The translations under genes were made by a program, and so were the position numbers. Below the pieces are notes generated by a model. It did no database searches and was not told where the DNA came from. It saw only the letters and a program-made list of their open reading frames with translations. 64,000 nt of DNA, taken from positions 248,001 to 312,000 of the forward strand of contig NC_014840.1 in NCBI RefSeq assembly GCF_000175935.2, read 5' to 3'. Shown in pieces: positions 35,478 to 44,343 of the stretch. The stretch comes from Pantoea sp. At-9b (GTDB lineage Bacteria; Pseudomonadota; Gammaproteobacteria; Enterobacterales; Enterobacteriaceae). Position 1 is the stretch's first letter; every line of letters starts with the position of its first letter.

Positions 35478-37147
35478 TGAATAAGAAACTGGCCACGGTG
35501 TGGCAACTGAGCCGGGCGTTCTGGGGCGGCAAGCAGAGCTGGAGTGCGTGGTTAATTCTGGCGGTGATCCTGGGTCTGGGGGGATCGATCGTCTGGCTGA
35601 ACGTATTGATCAACGACTGGAGCAAATCCTTCTATGACGCGTTAGGAGAGTTTAATGGCTCAAAGGTCTACAGCCTGGTGAAGGAGTATTGTGTCTTCAT
35701 CCTGATCTATATCGGCGTGTTCGTTTATCAGGACTGGTTTACCCGGCTGCTGATTATTCGCTGGCGTAAATCGCTGACGGCTCAGCTGGTGGACAGCTGG
35801 CTGGCGAAACAGGCTTACTATCATCTGTCCCTCACCGGAAAGGTTGATAACCCGGATCAGCGTATTGCCGAAGACATCAACTTCTTTGTCGATAAGACTA
35901 TCAGCCTGCTGGTGTCGTTCCTGATCACCAGCGCTCAGTTGTTCTCGTTTGTCTGGATTCTGTGGAAGCTGTCGGGCGTTCAGACCTTCACCCTGTTTGG
36001 ACAGGAGTGGGTGATTAAAGGCTACCTGGTCTGGGTCGCGGTGCTTTACACCCTGGTGGGCAGTCTGGTGACGCACCTGATAGGTAAGAAGTTGCATGGG
36101 CTAAACTATCAGAAACAACGGGCCGAAGCTGACTTCCGCGCAGCCTTGTTACGTAAGCACGATAACGCTGAGCAGATCGCGCTGTATCAGGGGGAATCCT
36201 GGGAGAAACAGCATCTGAATCGTGCCTTTAGCGCTATCGCACAAAACTGGCGCGCATTGATGAACGGCGAACGTAACCTGGGCTTCTTCACTACCGGTTA
36301 CACCCGGATCAGCCTGATTGTACCGGTGTTTGCTGCGCTGCCATTGTTTATGGCGAAAACGATCACCCTCGGTGGTCTGATGCAGGTGCGTTCTGCCTTT
36401 GGTCAGGTTCATGGCGCTTTGAGCTGGTTTATTCGTGTTTACAAAGCGCTGGTGGAGCTGTCGGCCAGTATCTCGCGTCTGGAGCAGTTCTGCCAGGCGA
36501 TCGCGGCATGTCAGAACGGCAAGAATGCCAATCCGGCTGGCGAAATCGTCGAGGTTGATAAACTGACGGTAACCACTCCGCAAGGGAAGGCGTTGCTGTC
36601 AGATATGCAATTCCGTTTTCCCGTCGGAAGCTGGAGCAAACTTTCTGGTCGCAGCGGTATCGGCAAATCAACCTTGCTGAGAACGCTGGTCGGTGTCTGG
36701 CCCTGGTTTGAAGGCCATTGGCAGAGCCAGCAGGGCAAAAGCCTTTTGCTTCCCCAGAGGGCTTATATCGGACAGGGTACATTGCGTGAGGTGCTGTGCT
36801 ATCCGCAGCAGCCTGACCCTGATTCGGAGAAACTGGCCCGCTATCTGGCAGATACTGGCCTTGGGGAGTGGAGTGGGGCGCTTGATAAGCAACTTAACTG
36901 GGAACAGGTTTTGTCAGGCGGTCAGAAACAGAGGCTGGCATTTGCCCGGGCATTGCGACTGAAACCAGACGTACTGTGGCTGGATGAAGCGACCAGCAGC
37001 CTGGATGCTCAGTCGGCGCGTGAGATGTTGCTACTGCTGAAAACCCGGCTGCCAGATTGTACAGTCATTGCAATAACACACCAGACCGATATCGACGGAC
37101 ACTTTGGTCAGCATCTCAATCTTGATAGCGTAGCGGCAGGGAAATAG
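35477..37147 (+). CDS. ABC transporter permease/ATPase fusion, YddA/FusD-like
   Basis: A 556-residue half-transporter. An N-terminal membrane domain of the SbmA/BacA type (about 1-330, four to six helices) is fused to an ATPase domain with Walker A GRSGIGKSTLL near residue 396, signature LSGGQKQRLAFARAL near 475 and Walker B VLWLDEATSSLD near 500. The SbmA-like region with VQTFTLFGQEWVIKGYLVWVAVLYT marks it as the YddA/FusD group. In Fus systems it is proposed to move protease products across the inner membrane. Last gene of the operon; an imperfect hairpin follows at 37162-37195. Confidence 0.87.
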   Translation: MNKKLATVWQLSRAFWGGKQSWSAWLILAVILGLGGSIVWLNVLINDWSKSFYDALGEFNGSKVYSLVKEYCVFILIYIGVFVYQDWFTRLLIIRWRKSLTAQLVDSWLAKQAYYHLSLTGKVDNPDQRIAEDINFFVDKTISLLVSFLITSAQLFSFVWILWKLSGVQTFTLFGQEWVIKGYLVWVAVLYTLVGSLVTHLIGKKLHGLNYQKQRAEADFRAALLRKHDNAEQIALYQGESWEKQHLNRAFSAIAQNWRALMNGERNLGFFTTGYTRISLIVPVFAALPLFMAKTITLGGLMQVRSAFGQVHGALSWFIRVYKALVELSASISRLEQFCQAIAACQNGKNANPAGEIVEVDKLTVTTPQGKALLSDMQFRFPVGSWSKLSGRSGIGKSTLLRTLVGVWPWFEGHWQSQQGKSLLLPQRAYIGQGTLREVLCYPQQPDPDSEKLARYLADTGLGEWSGALDKQLNWEQVLSGGQKQRLAFARALRLKPDVLWLDEATSSLDAQSAREMLLLLKTRLPDCTVIAITHQTDIDGHFGQHLNLDSVAAGK

Positions 37148-37520
37148 CACTGCGTCACCGCCAGGTGGAGTGGATTAAAACATGCTCCGCCTGGTTCGCT
37201 ACCAGAAATACCAGCGCCATTCAGCAGCCTTATACGGTGGTTATACGTTTTTACTGGGTTATTCAAAAGGGTCAGGCTGCGTTAAGCCTGTGAGTTATTG
37301 AAGCAGAGTCGTGTTTGTCAGCGAAAAGATGGCACGCCATACTCAGTGCCCTCTTTGAAAGGGAACTTATGTTGTCACTGTTCACAGCTTAACATTTATT
37401 CAGTTTTTTTGAACTCTATCAGCAAAACCCTCAGCTTTTCCTCAGCGCTCGACAGGTCTATTCTCTCTCACATCGAGGCACAACGCCTCACCGACTAAAC
37501 AAACTTCTGAGGAAATGACC

Positions 37521-37730
37521 ATGAAATCTATCAAAACTTTCGTTGCAGTTGCGGCCCTGTCACTGGTTTCTTTCGGCAGCTTTGCGCAGAGCATAACCGC
37601 TTCCGCTTCAACCCTGGACGGCGCAGAAGCCAAAATCGCCGCGCAGGCAGCCCAGCAGGGTGCACAGTACAAAATCACCGAAGCGAACACCAATAACCGT
37701 GTTCACATGACCGCAGAACTGTACAAATAA
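37521..37730 (+). CDS. Hybrid DUF1471 periplasmic peptide (gene 1 / gene 2 fusion)
   Basis: A 69-residue precursor. Residues 1-42 are those of gene 1 (MKSIKTFVAVAALSLVSFG to EAKIAAQ) and residues 43-69 those of gene 2 (AAQQGAQYKITEANTNN to AELYK). The junction lies in the CAGGCA shared by both genes at the base level. The frame and the domain length are kept, so the product is probably functional, with the expression signals of gene 1 and the surface of gene 2. It keeps the leader CCTCAG/CTGAGG pairing. A clear case of unequal crossing-over between tandem paralogues. Confidence 0.88.
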   Translation: MKSIKTFVAVAALSLVSFGSFAQSITASASTLDGAEAKIAAQAAQQGAQYKITEANTNNRVHMTAELYK

Positions 37731-37760
37731 CGGATGGTCGTACAGGGAAGTGCCGGAAAA

Positions 37761-37784
37761 GGTCGCCGCAAGGCGGCCTTTTTC
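37761..37784 (+). terminator. Terminator of DUF1471 cassette C
   Basis: GGTCGCC-GCAA-GGCGGCC followed by TTTTTC, as in copy B. Confidence 0.8.
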
Positions 37785-37857
37785 GTATTCACAGCGACTG
37801 TCTACGGGAACAGGAACACTCCACTGCCATTTTCGAGCATTAATCGCTTATGGATTT

Positions 37858-38631
37858 TCAGGTCAAAAAGTCACGTGGTGTCGAGCCCAGTATCGAACGA
37901 AAAGCCGCAGTAAAAGCAGCCGGACATGAAAAGCCGAGTTGGTAGGCAACCTGTTTAATGGGAATACCAGCGGAAAGCAAATCCAGGGATACACAGATCC
38001 GTGCCCGCTGTTTCCAGGTTCTGAAGCTGAAGCCAGTATCCTGGATAAACAGTCGAGAGAAGGTACGCTCCGACATGGCTGCAATGTCCGCGAGGTCGCT
38101 CATTGAGGCTGCCCAATGATGATGAATAAGTAACTCTGAGGCGGCATGCGACAGACGCTCGTCCTGCGGCATCGGAAGCTCGGCTGCGAGATGGTCTGTT
38201 TCACTCAGGATCTCCATTAACAATAGAGCCATCGCCCTCTGACTCGTGCTCCGATATTCGGGACTGAACAATCCGGCGATAAGCTCTTTCACCAGTGGTG
38301 TCGCCGTGATGACATGCACATCGTTGCTCTTGATAAAACTTGTGCATGCTTCAATAAGATTGCGGCTGAAGTAAAGCGTGCGAAGTTCAGTATGCGAAAG
38401 CAAGCTGTAACTGTGCTCCTGAAGTGGTGGGAGCCAGAGGGCACGCTGAGGAGGGATTACCCATCGCTTCTCTTCCGTTTCAACCAACATAACACCCCGG
38501 GTCGCAAACAGGAGCTGCCCCTCGATATGATAATGCGGGGGATCCACCTCTCCTCGTTTATAACTTTTGGCGAGTGTTGACCAGCCTATCGCTTCATCAT
38601 GTCTTGGCGCTTTAGCTACATTGTTTGGCAT
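37858..38631 (-). CDS. AraC family regulator with cupin N terminus (NimR-like)
   Basis: A 257-residue regulator. An N-terminal cupin-type sensor (HYHIEGQLLFATRGVMLVETEEKRWVIPPQRALWLPP, residues 33-69) is followed by a C-terminal double helix-turn-helix with MSDLADIAAMSERTFSRLFIQDTGFSFRTWKQRARI and IKQVAYQLGFSCPAAFTAAFRSILGSTPRDF. This is the NimR/YeaM arrangement. It is divergent from the Fsr-like exporter gene across 135 bases and most likely regulates it. Confidence 0.9.
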   Translation of the reverse strand: MPNNVAKAPRHDEAIGWSTLAKSYKRGEVDPPHYHIEGQLLFATRGVMLVETEEKRWVIPPQRALWLPPLQEHSYSLLSHTELRTLYFSRNLIEACTSFIKSNDVHVITATPLVKELIAGLFSPEYRSTSQRAMALLLMEILSETDHLAAELPMPQDERLSHAASELLIHHHWAASMSDLADIAAMSERTFSRLFIQDTGFSFRTWKQRARICVSLDLLSAGIPIKQVAYQLGFSCPAAFTAAFRSILGSTPRDFLT

Positions 38632-38766
38632 TTCAGATTACAACCCTGCATTTATGATTATCCTGCTCACGATGTCCAGATCGGTTGAACACCGATATTA
38701 CGGACAACTTAAGCAACGAACGCAACCTCCAAATTGATTCATCTTCATCTGCAAAGAGATAAAAAT

Positions 38767-39999
38767 ATGGCTTCGCTTTCTACTGACTCCGATAATTCTT
38801 CAGCGATAACGCCCGTCAAAACGTCAGAGCCAGTCCAGGGGTTTTTAATCACTATTGTGGGAGCAACAGCCCTCGCACATGGCTGTAATGACATGATCCA
38901 GGCTGTACTGCCCTCGATCTATCCCATGCTAAAAGCGAGTTTCACGCTCACTTATGCGCAGATCGGACTGATATCGTTGGTGTATCAGATTACGGCTTCT
39001 TTGCTGCAACCCTGGATAGGACTCTACACCGACAAACATCCCCAACCATTTCTGTTGCCGGCGGGAATGGGGGTCACTCTGTTGGGGATTGGGTTACTCG
39101 CTATTGCCAGTAATTTCATGATGATTTTGACTGCCGCCGCGTTAGTTGGGGTCGGGTCCTCCATCTTCCATCCTGAAGCATCCCGCATTGCTCGTATGGC
39201 TTCAGGTGGGCGATTTGGAACCGCTCAGTCTGCTTTCCAGGTCGGTGGGAACGCGGGATCTGCATTCGGACCATTACTGGCGGCATTGTTGATAATCCCT
39301 CACGGCCAGTTGTCCGTGGCCTGGCTGATGCTTTGCGCGCTGGTTGCCATTGTTATTCTGACGAAACTCAGTCAGTGGTCAGCCCGTCATGGTCATGCGC
39401 ATATGAAACGGCATGGTAGTGCCGCACTGCAAAAACTGCCAAAAGTGAAAGTGTTACAGGCCCTGGTAGTCGTCAGTATTCTGATGTTCGCTAAATTTAC
39501 CTACATCGCTTCACTGAGCAACTATTTCACATTTTATCTTGTCCATCGTTTTAGTTTGCCTTTAGAGCAGGCCCAGATGTGCTTGTTTGCATTTCTTGCC
39601 GCCGTGGCAGTTGGAACATTCGTAGGAGGGCCGGTCGGTGACCGTATAGGCCGTAAGGCCGTTGTCTGGGTTTCATTTTTGGGGGTCATTCCGTTTTCCC
39701 TGCTTTTGCCCCACGTGGATCTTATCTGGACGATCGTCTTAACAATCCTTATTGGTCTGATTCTGTCTTCTGCTTTCTCAGCGCTTGTTGTTTACGCTCA
39801 GGAAATCGTCCCCGGCCGTGCCGGTATGGTTGCCGGAATCATGTTTGGTACGATGTTTGGTATCGGTGGACTTGCCGCAGCAGGTCTTGGAAAGTTGGCA
39901 GATATGTATGGCATTAACTGGGTATATAGCTTATGCGCCTTCCTGCCGTTGCTGGGATTCGCCACTCTCTTTATGCCGAATACAAAACAAAAGCGTTAA
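38767..39999 (+). CDS. MFS exporter, Fsr-like (fosmidomycin resistance type)
   Basis: A 410-residue, 12-helix MFS protein aligning by eye with E. coli Fsr from end to end: ALAHGCNDMIQAVLPSIYPMLK near residue 40, SSIFHPEASRIARMASGGRFGTAQSAFQVGGNAGSA near 130-165, FVGGPVGDRIGRKAVVWVSFLGVIPFSLLLP near 280-310 and VVYAQEIVPGRAGMVAGIMFG near 335. Fsr exports fosmidomycin. ATG 38767 is chosen because the longer frame (38734) lacks a ribosome site. It pairs with the divergent AraC-type regulator and ends before a perfect 12-bp terminator. Confidence 0.87.
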   Translation: MASLSTDSDNSSAITPVKTSEPVQGFLITIVGATALAHGCNDMIQAVLPSIYPMLKASFTLTYAQIGLISLVYQITASLLQPWIGLYTDKHPQPFLLPAGMGVTLLGIGLLAIASNFMMILTAAALVGVGSSIFHPEASRIARMASGGRFGTAQSAFQVGGNAGSAFGPLLAALLIIPHGQLSVAWLMLCALVAIVILTKLSQWSARHGHAHMKRHGSAALQKLPKVKVLQALVVVSILMFAKFTYIASLSNYFTFYLVHRFSLPLEQAQMCLFAFLAAVAVGTFVGGPVGDRIGRKAVVWVSFLGVIPFSLLLPHVDLIWTIVLTILIGLILSSAFSALVVYAQEIVPGRAGMVAGIMFGTMFGIGGLAAAGLGKLADMYGINWVYSLCAFLPLLGFATLFMPNTKQKR

Positions 40000-40083
40000 T
40001 TCAGACCGCGCTCCTGCAAGGTATCTAAACATCATGTCGAAGCGATCGCGGTGGATTAACGGCAGCGCGTAATCTTCGGGCTT

Positions 40084-40117
40084 AAAGAGGTCGCCGTGAG
40101 GCGACCTCTTTCTTTTT
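40084..40117 (+). terminator. Strong terminator between Fsr-like and autotransporter genes
   Basis: AAAGAGGTCGCC, loop GTGA, GGCGACCTCTTT: a perfect 12-bp stem with TTTCTTTTT. It lies between convergent genes; the minus-strand direction lacks a long U-run. Confidence 0.85.
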
Positions 40118-40179
40118 GCCTGCACCTCTTTCGTCACCGAGCACAGGCATTCGCAGCAACGTAAATGCTATGCCTGAAC

Positions 40180-43100
40180 CTAAAACCCGATATTCACGCG
40201 CACCATAATCATCTGTGAACGTGTTTGCTGCTCATCCAGCCCGAGCGTGCCCTGGTAGGCGATGCCTGGCGTGATATCGTGCGGCAGCAGAAAATCAAGG
40301 CCAACACCCAAAGCCAACGTCTGCGTGCTCTGTTGATAGAGCGACATGCTCCAGGTATCGTTGCCCACATCGGCATAGCCGACACGTGCTTTGCCGTTGT
40401 CATTCATCAGCTGCGAATACTCAAGGCGGCTCTGGAGTTTCACAAAGCCCCAACTGGTCGGTACGCTGTGTTCGCCGCGCAGACCGGCGGTCGTCACAAC
40501 TTGAGCAAACGTTTGAGGTGCGAAAGCCAGGTTGAATAGCCCGGCATCGGATTCGGCATAGCCATCCAGCCAGGTACGGTAGTACTGAATGCGTGCGTAA
40601 GGTGAAATGAGGCTGCTGACCGTGCGGAACTCATAACCTGAGGTTAGCGAACTGAACACCTGGCGACCTGAACGGCTGCCACGTGCAAAAGCATCCGATT
40701 CACTCACATAACGTTTGCTGTCGAACTCAAGACTGCTATAGCCCAGCAGCCCATCAATGAAGAACGCATCCGGGTGCCAGCTGCCATAAAGGGCGGAGCT
40801 GATTGACCGTCCGTTTTCCCGTGAACCGGCGTCACCAACGTCACTCACGTCGCGGCCAAAACCAATCCCCATCCCCGCAGTAAATGAGGGGGTGAATCGA
40901 TAATCGCTACCGGTGGTGATACCCACCAGGGTATGGCTGAAACGCACCGCATCGTCTTTATCACTGCCAAAATCGATATAACCGCCGGTCCACCAGGACA
41001 GGCGATTGTCCTCGTTGCGCGCGGTGAATGGGTTTACCGGAGATTGCGGTTGTGGGTGCTCTTCCTGATATTTACGCTGCTGCTGCCAGGCACTGGCCCA
41101 CAGGTCTTTATCTGTTTCGCGTTCAGAGCGACTGGTGGGCATATTGAAATGGATGCCATTGTGACCGGAAGGGAGACTGACACCGCTGTGCAGTTGTTCC
41201 AGCCGGTCATTAAAGTTGCGTATCTGTGCTTTAGCAAAGTTCTGCGCTGCCTGTACCTGTGCGCTGATCAGACCAATCACATCGGCATCGGTAGCAGGGT
41301 TGGGTCTCGCAGCAATGGTCAGCGTCACGGTCGCTGGCTGGGTCGTTCCTGTGGAGCTGGTCAGTTCATAGCGCAGTGCAACGGTGCCGCTCGCCTGGGC
41401 TGCGGCGGTAAACAGTAACTGATACGTTGCCCCCGAAGACTGGATAGTCGCTGAACCGAGGCTGCTTTGTGGTTGATCGAGCAAACGCGCACCCGTGAAA
41501 GGCCCGCCTGTTGCACCCTCGACAAGATTTACCTTCACTGACTGCCCGGCATATAACGAGGCACTGTGATCAGCAGCCACAGGTGCCGCGGCGTTAATGG
41601 TCAGCGTATAGGCTGACTGCACGCTAGCGGCGTTTGCATCCGTTGCGATGAGGGTAAAGGGGGCCGTGCCTGCAGCGGTTGGGGTACCTTTCAGTTCGCC
41701 ATTCGCAAAAGTCAGTCCCTGAGGTAATGAACCGTTTAGTTGCCAGCTGTATGGAGTGGTTCCGCCCGAAACGCTGAAGGTCTGACGGTAGGCGGTTCCC
41801 ACCGTCGCTGTTGGCAATGTACCGCTGGCAGGTGACATTGTCAGGCTGGTGGCCGTCACCGTCAGCGATACCGTCGCTTCCTGGGAGGTTCCCCAGGCGT
41901 TGGTTGCACTGTAGGTAAAATTGTCGCTACCGGAATAACCACTCACCGGGGTGTAACGGATGCTGGTGCCAGAAACCAGCGCCGTACCGTGACTGGCCTG
42001 ACGGACAATCTTCAGGCTGGTGACGGCACCGGCGATTGCCAGGGTGATGCTGTTGTCGTTACTGCCTGAATCCACTGTTGCCGTGACGTCGTTTGCAACC
42101 GGCGCAGTGCTGCCTGCGGTGACATTCAGCGTGTAGTTAACCGTGCTGCTGGCACTGTTACTGTCTGTTGCTGTGACCTGGATGCTGAAGCTGCCGGTCT
42201 GAGTCGGCGTGCCAGAGATAACCCCGGTACTGCTGTTCAGTGTTAATCCTGTTGGCAATCCCGTCGCGCTCCAGCTGTAGGGGGCGGTGCCGCCCGTGGC
42301 CGTTAATGTCTGAGACCATGCGCTGTCTGTTGTGGCAGCGGGAAGAGCACCGGCCGCAGGGGAGAACGTAAATGTGGGTGCCGTGACAGTCAAGTCAACG
42401 GTGGCATTCGCGGAAGTCCCCGCGCTGTTGGTCGCATTCCAGCTGAAACTGTCGCTGCCCGAATATCCTGCTGTTGGTGTGTAGGTAATGCTGGTGCCCG
42501 AAGCCGTGGCTGTGCCATGTGCGGGTGCCGAGGCGACCGAAACAGAGCTTGCCGTGCCGCCACTGGTGGAGAGGCTTATCACGTTATCTGAGCTGTTAGC
42601 CGCGACATTGGCGGTACTGTTGTTTGCCACCACAGCAGCTTCCGCGCGCGTGACATTCAGCGTATAGGATTTGGTTGTGGCGTCTTCAGCCGTAACCACG
42701 ATGGCAATGGCAGTTGAGGCCCCTGCCGTCAGGCTAATTGCAGGGGAAGCTGAACCTGAAGTCACAGTGGTGCCATTCACCGTGACCGTTGCATTGGCAT
42801 CGGTGGTGGTCGGGGTAACGGTGATGGTGGATACGCTGTTGGCTACCGATGCGCTATAGCTGGTGGTGCCGGCACTGAAGGAGGGAGAAAGTGTACCATC
42901 CGAAAGTGACAGGCTGCTTAATGTTGCATCGCTGGAGGGGATTGCTGCCGTACCGTTGCAGGTAACAGCAAAATTGCTTAATTGACCATATGATGAGGTC
43001 AGCCTGAGACGAACACCATCGGTTGAGAGCGTACCCACTGTATAACTCAACGTCACGGTATGCGCAGAGTTGCTGGTTGACTGTGAAGCCGAGTAGACCT

Positions 43101-43395
43101 GGAAAACGGTTTCCTCGTAATCAGTCAGACCAAAACCATCGAAGAATAATTCGTCGCTGTCATATGCGCTGCCGCTATCGGTGACTGAGACTGTGAGTGT
43201 ATCGCCAGCATCAAACGCTGATGCAGGATAAGCATTGGTGTTGAAATTCAGTGACGTCGAACCGGAAAGCGCATTCAGAGCGATACAGCCGCTGGAAAGC
43301 GCAAAAGCAGAGGAGAGCGTGGACAGGAACAGGATGAGAAAAGCAAATACACCCCCAACCGCCCGCTGCAGTATGTAAAAGTAACGCATCATCAT
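40180..43395 (-). CDS. Autotransporter with Ig-like and cadherin-like repeats
   Basis: A 1071-residue type Va secreted protein. A signal peptide (about 1-33, SAFA-LS) precedes an N-terminal beta domain, a cadherin-like sandwich (near 155-250, ATLSSLSLSDGTLSPSFSAG), alternating cadherin/Big-type modules (YTPTAGYSGSDSFSWNATN, YTPVSGYSGSDNFTYSATN) and putative-Ig modules with SGTPTQTGSF and KGTPTAAGTAPF. A helical linker with FAKAQIRNFNDRLEQLHSG (near 715) leads to a beta-barrel from about 800 that ends in NIGF. It should be displayed or released outside the cell, perhaps as an adhesin. Three ATG codons at 43395, 43392 and 43389 are all possible starts (AGGG upstream). Confidence 0.87.
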   Translation of the reverse strand: MMMRYFYILQRAVGGVFAFLILFLSTLSSAFALSSGCIALNALSGSTSLNFNTNAYPASAFDAGDTLTVSVTDSGSAYDSDELFFDGFGLTDYEETVFQVYSASQSTSNSAHTVTLSYTVGTLSTDGVRLRLTSSYGQLSNFAVTCNGTAAIPSSDATLSSLSLSDGTLSPSFSAGTTSYSASVANSVSTITVTPTTTDANATVTVNGTTVTSGSASPAISLTAGASTAIAIVVTAEDATTKSYTLNVTRAEAAVVANNSTANVAANSSDNVISLSTSGGTASSVSVASAPAHGTATASGTSITYTPTAGYSGSDSFSWNATNSAGTSANATVDLTVTAPTFTFSPAAGALPAATTDSAWSQTLTATGGTAPYSWSATGLPTGLTLNSSTGVISGTPTQTGSFSIQVTATDSNSASSTVNYTLNVTAGSTAPVANDVTATVDSGSNDNSITLAIAGAVTSLKIVRQASHGTALVSGTSIRYTPVSGYSGSDNFTYSATNAWGTSQEATVSLTVTATSLTMSPASGTLPTATVGTAYRQTFSVSGGTTPYSWQLNGSLPQGLTFANGELKGTPTAAGTAPFTLIATDANAASVQSAYTLTINAAAPVAADHSASLYAGQSVKVNLVEGATGGPFTGARLLDQPQSSLGSATIQSSGATYQLLFTAAAQASGTVALRYELTSSTGTTQPATVTLTIAARPNPATDADVIGLISAQVQAAQNFAKAQIRNFNDRLEQLHSGVSLPSGHNGIHFNMPTSRSERETDKDLWASAWQQQRKYQEEHPQPQSPVNPFTARNEDNRLSWWTGGYIDFGSDKDDAVRFSHTLVGITTGSDYRFTPSFTAGMGIGFGRDVSDVGDAGSRENGRSISSALYGSWHPDAFFIDGLLGYSSLEFDSKRYVSESDAFARGSRSGRQVFSSLTSGYEFRTVSSLISPYARIQYYRTWLDGYAESDAGLFNLAFAPQTFAQVVTTAGLRGEHSVPTSWGFVKLQSRLEYSQLMNDNGKARVGYADVGNDTWSMSLYQQSTQTLALGVGLDFLLPHDITPGIAYQGTLGLDEQQTRSQMIMVRVNIGF

Positions 43396-43802
43396 TTACC
43401 CTGATAGGTTAATATTTATTATATTAAATAAGATTAATCTTATTTGATGACGCTACCATGGATGAGGGTGATCTGATAGATGGGTGTGGCGCTTTTTTAG
43501 GGTTTATTTCATGGGATTGCAGAAGGTGGCATGCCTTGCTGGCAGGCATGAAATAACTGTGGTTAATTATTTTGTCTTATGTTTTTGGCCGATTATGCAG
43601 TTGTAAATTTTATCAGTTAACTTGAGTCTGGAAATCTATTGCTGCTTATCCGCTTTTAGTTGGATGTTATCACTGCTAATCAGGGTGAATGCAGTGGGTT
43701 TTTATGAACAATAAAAACCATCAACAATGGAATAAGGTTTCAATTTGGAAGGGAAATTATATTCCCCACCTTAACTGACCAATATTTATTCAATTTCGGC
43801 TC
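43396..43802. other. Intergenic stretch upstream of the autotransporter
   Basis: About 400 AT-rich bases that must hold the autotransporter promoter on the minus strand. A small hairpin CATGCCT/AGGCATG lies at 43530-43550. No gene or known RNA is recognised in it. Confidence 0.4.
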
Positions 43803-43970
43803 GCAGGTATGGGCGGCTCGTCAGCTCCACTCCGCACACCTGCAAAGCCGGTCATCTCCACCGAAACGCAATAACGCGTTTTGGGTCTACCGGCCAGGGC
43901 TGATAGCGCCTCATGCCTGGCGCTTCAGCAACAGTGCATAAGTCTTTTATCAGCGCCCTTTTTATGTTTT
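43803..43970 (+). ncRNA. Candidate structured leader RNA with alternative hairpins
   Basis: Successive pairings can be read: GCAGGT/ACCTGC (43803/43843); GCCGGT/ACCGGC (43847/43894) enclosing a 9-bp stem CCGAAACGC/GCGTTTTGG; and GCTGA-t-AGCGCC/GGCGCTTCAGC (43899-43929). The GGCGCT arm (43919-43924) can instead pair with AGCGCC at 43952-43957, which is followed by CTTTTT. The two pairings exclude each other, as in an attenuator. It lies 35-200 bases before two small membrane-protein genes. It matches no riboswitch core I know. Could be a regulatory leader or a small RNA. Confidence 0.45.
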
Positions 43971-44003
43971 CCTATTCGTATTCATCGCAATAAGGACATC
44001 TGC

Positions 44004-44285
44004 ATGAAAATCTACTGGACACTCAGAAGTATCCCCGAGCTATCACAACTCTCATCAAAAGAGTGTGGCAAACGCTGGAACGACATCTATACCTCAACCT
44101 TTCGGCACTGGGAAACATGGACCGGGCTGTTACTCTGTGCACTCTTATCCGGCGCAGGCGTCAAATTATTTGGTTTCCCGGGTGTTATCGCCATGGGAGC
44201 GATTGGCGGTTTTGTTTACGGTCAAATTGTCATTCACGTTGCCCGCAAATATTACAGACAACGTTTGCTGGGTGAACCAGGCTGA
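44004..44285 (+). CDS. Small membrane protein, unknown
   Basis: A 93-residue protein with a polar N-terminal half (MKIYWTLRSIPELSQLSSKECGKRWNDIYTSTFRHWETW) and two adjacent membrane helices (TGLLLCALLSGAGVKLFGFPGVIAMGAIGGFVYGQIVIHVA). AAGGACATCTGC precedes the ATG. It follows the structured leader and is followed 58 bases later by a second small membrane protein, suggesting a pair. I recognise no family with a known function. Confidence 0.65.
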   Translation: MKIYWTLRSIPELSQLSSKECGKRWNDIYTSTFRHWETWTGLLLCALLSGAGVKLFGFPGVIAMGAIGGFVYGQIVIHVARKYYRQRLLGEPG

Positions 44286-44343
44286 GCCTTTTAGTAAATG
44301 GTCAAAATCCGACAGGAACAACAGCCAGAATCAGGGAACTGAT

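Larger units (their letters stand above)
37394..37784 (+). repeat. DUF1471 cassette, copy C (deleted, one hybrid gene)
   Basis: Third copy, same orientation, 9.35 kb after copy B. The leader and first half are gene 1 and the second half and terminator are gene 2. The 339 bases between the two crossover points, including the stem-loop, are missing. Both ends still match the other copies. Confidence 0.87.
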
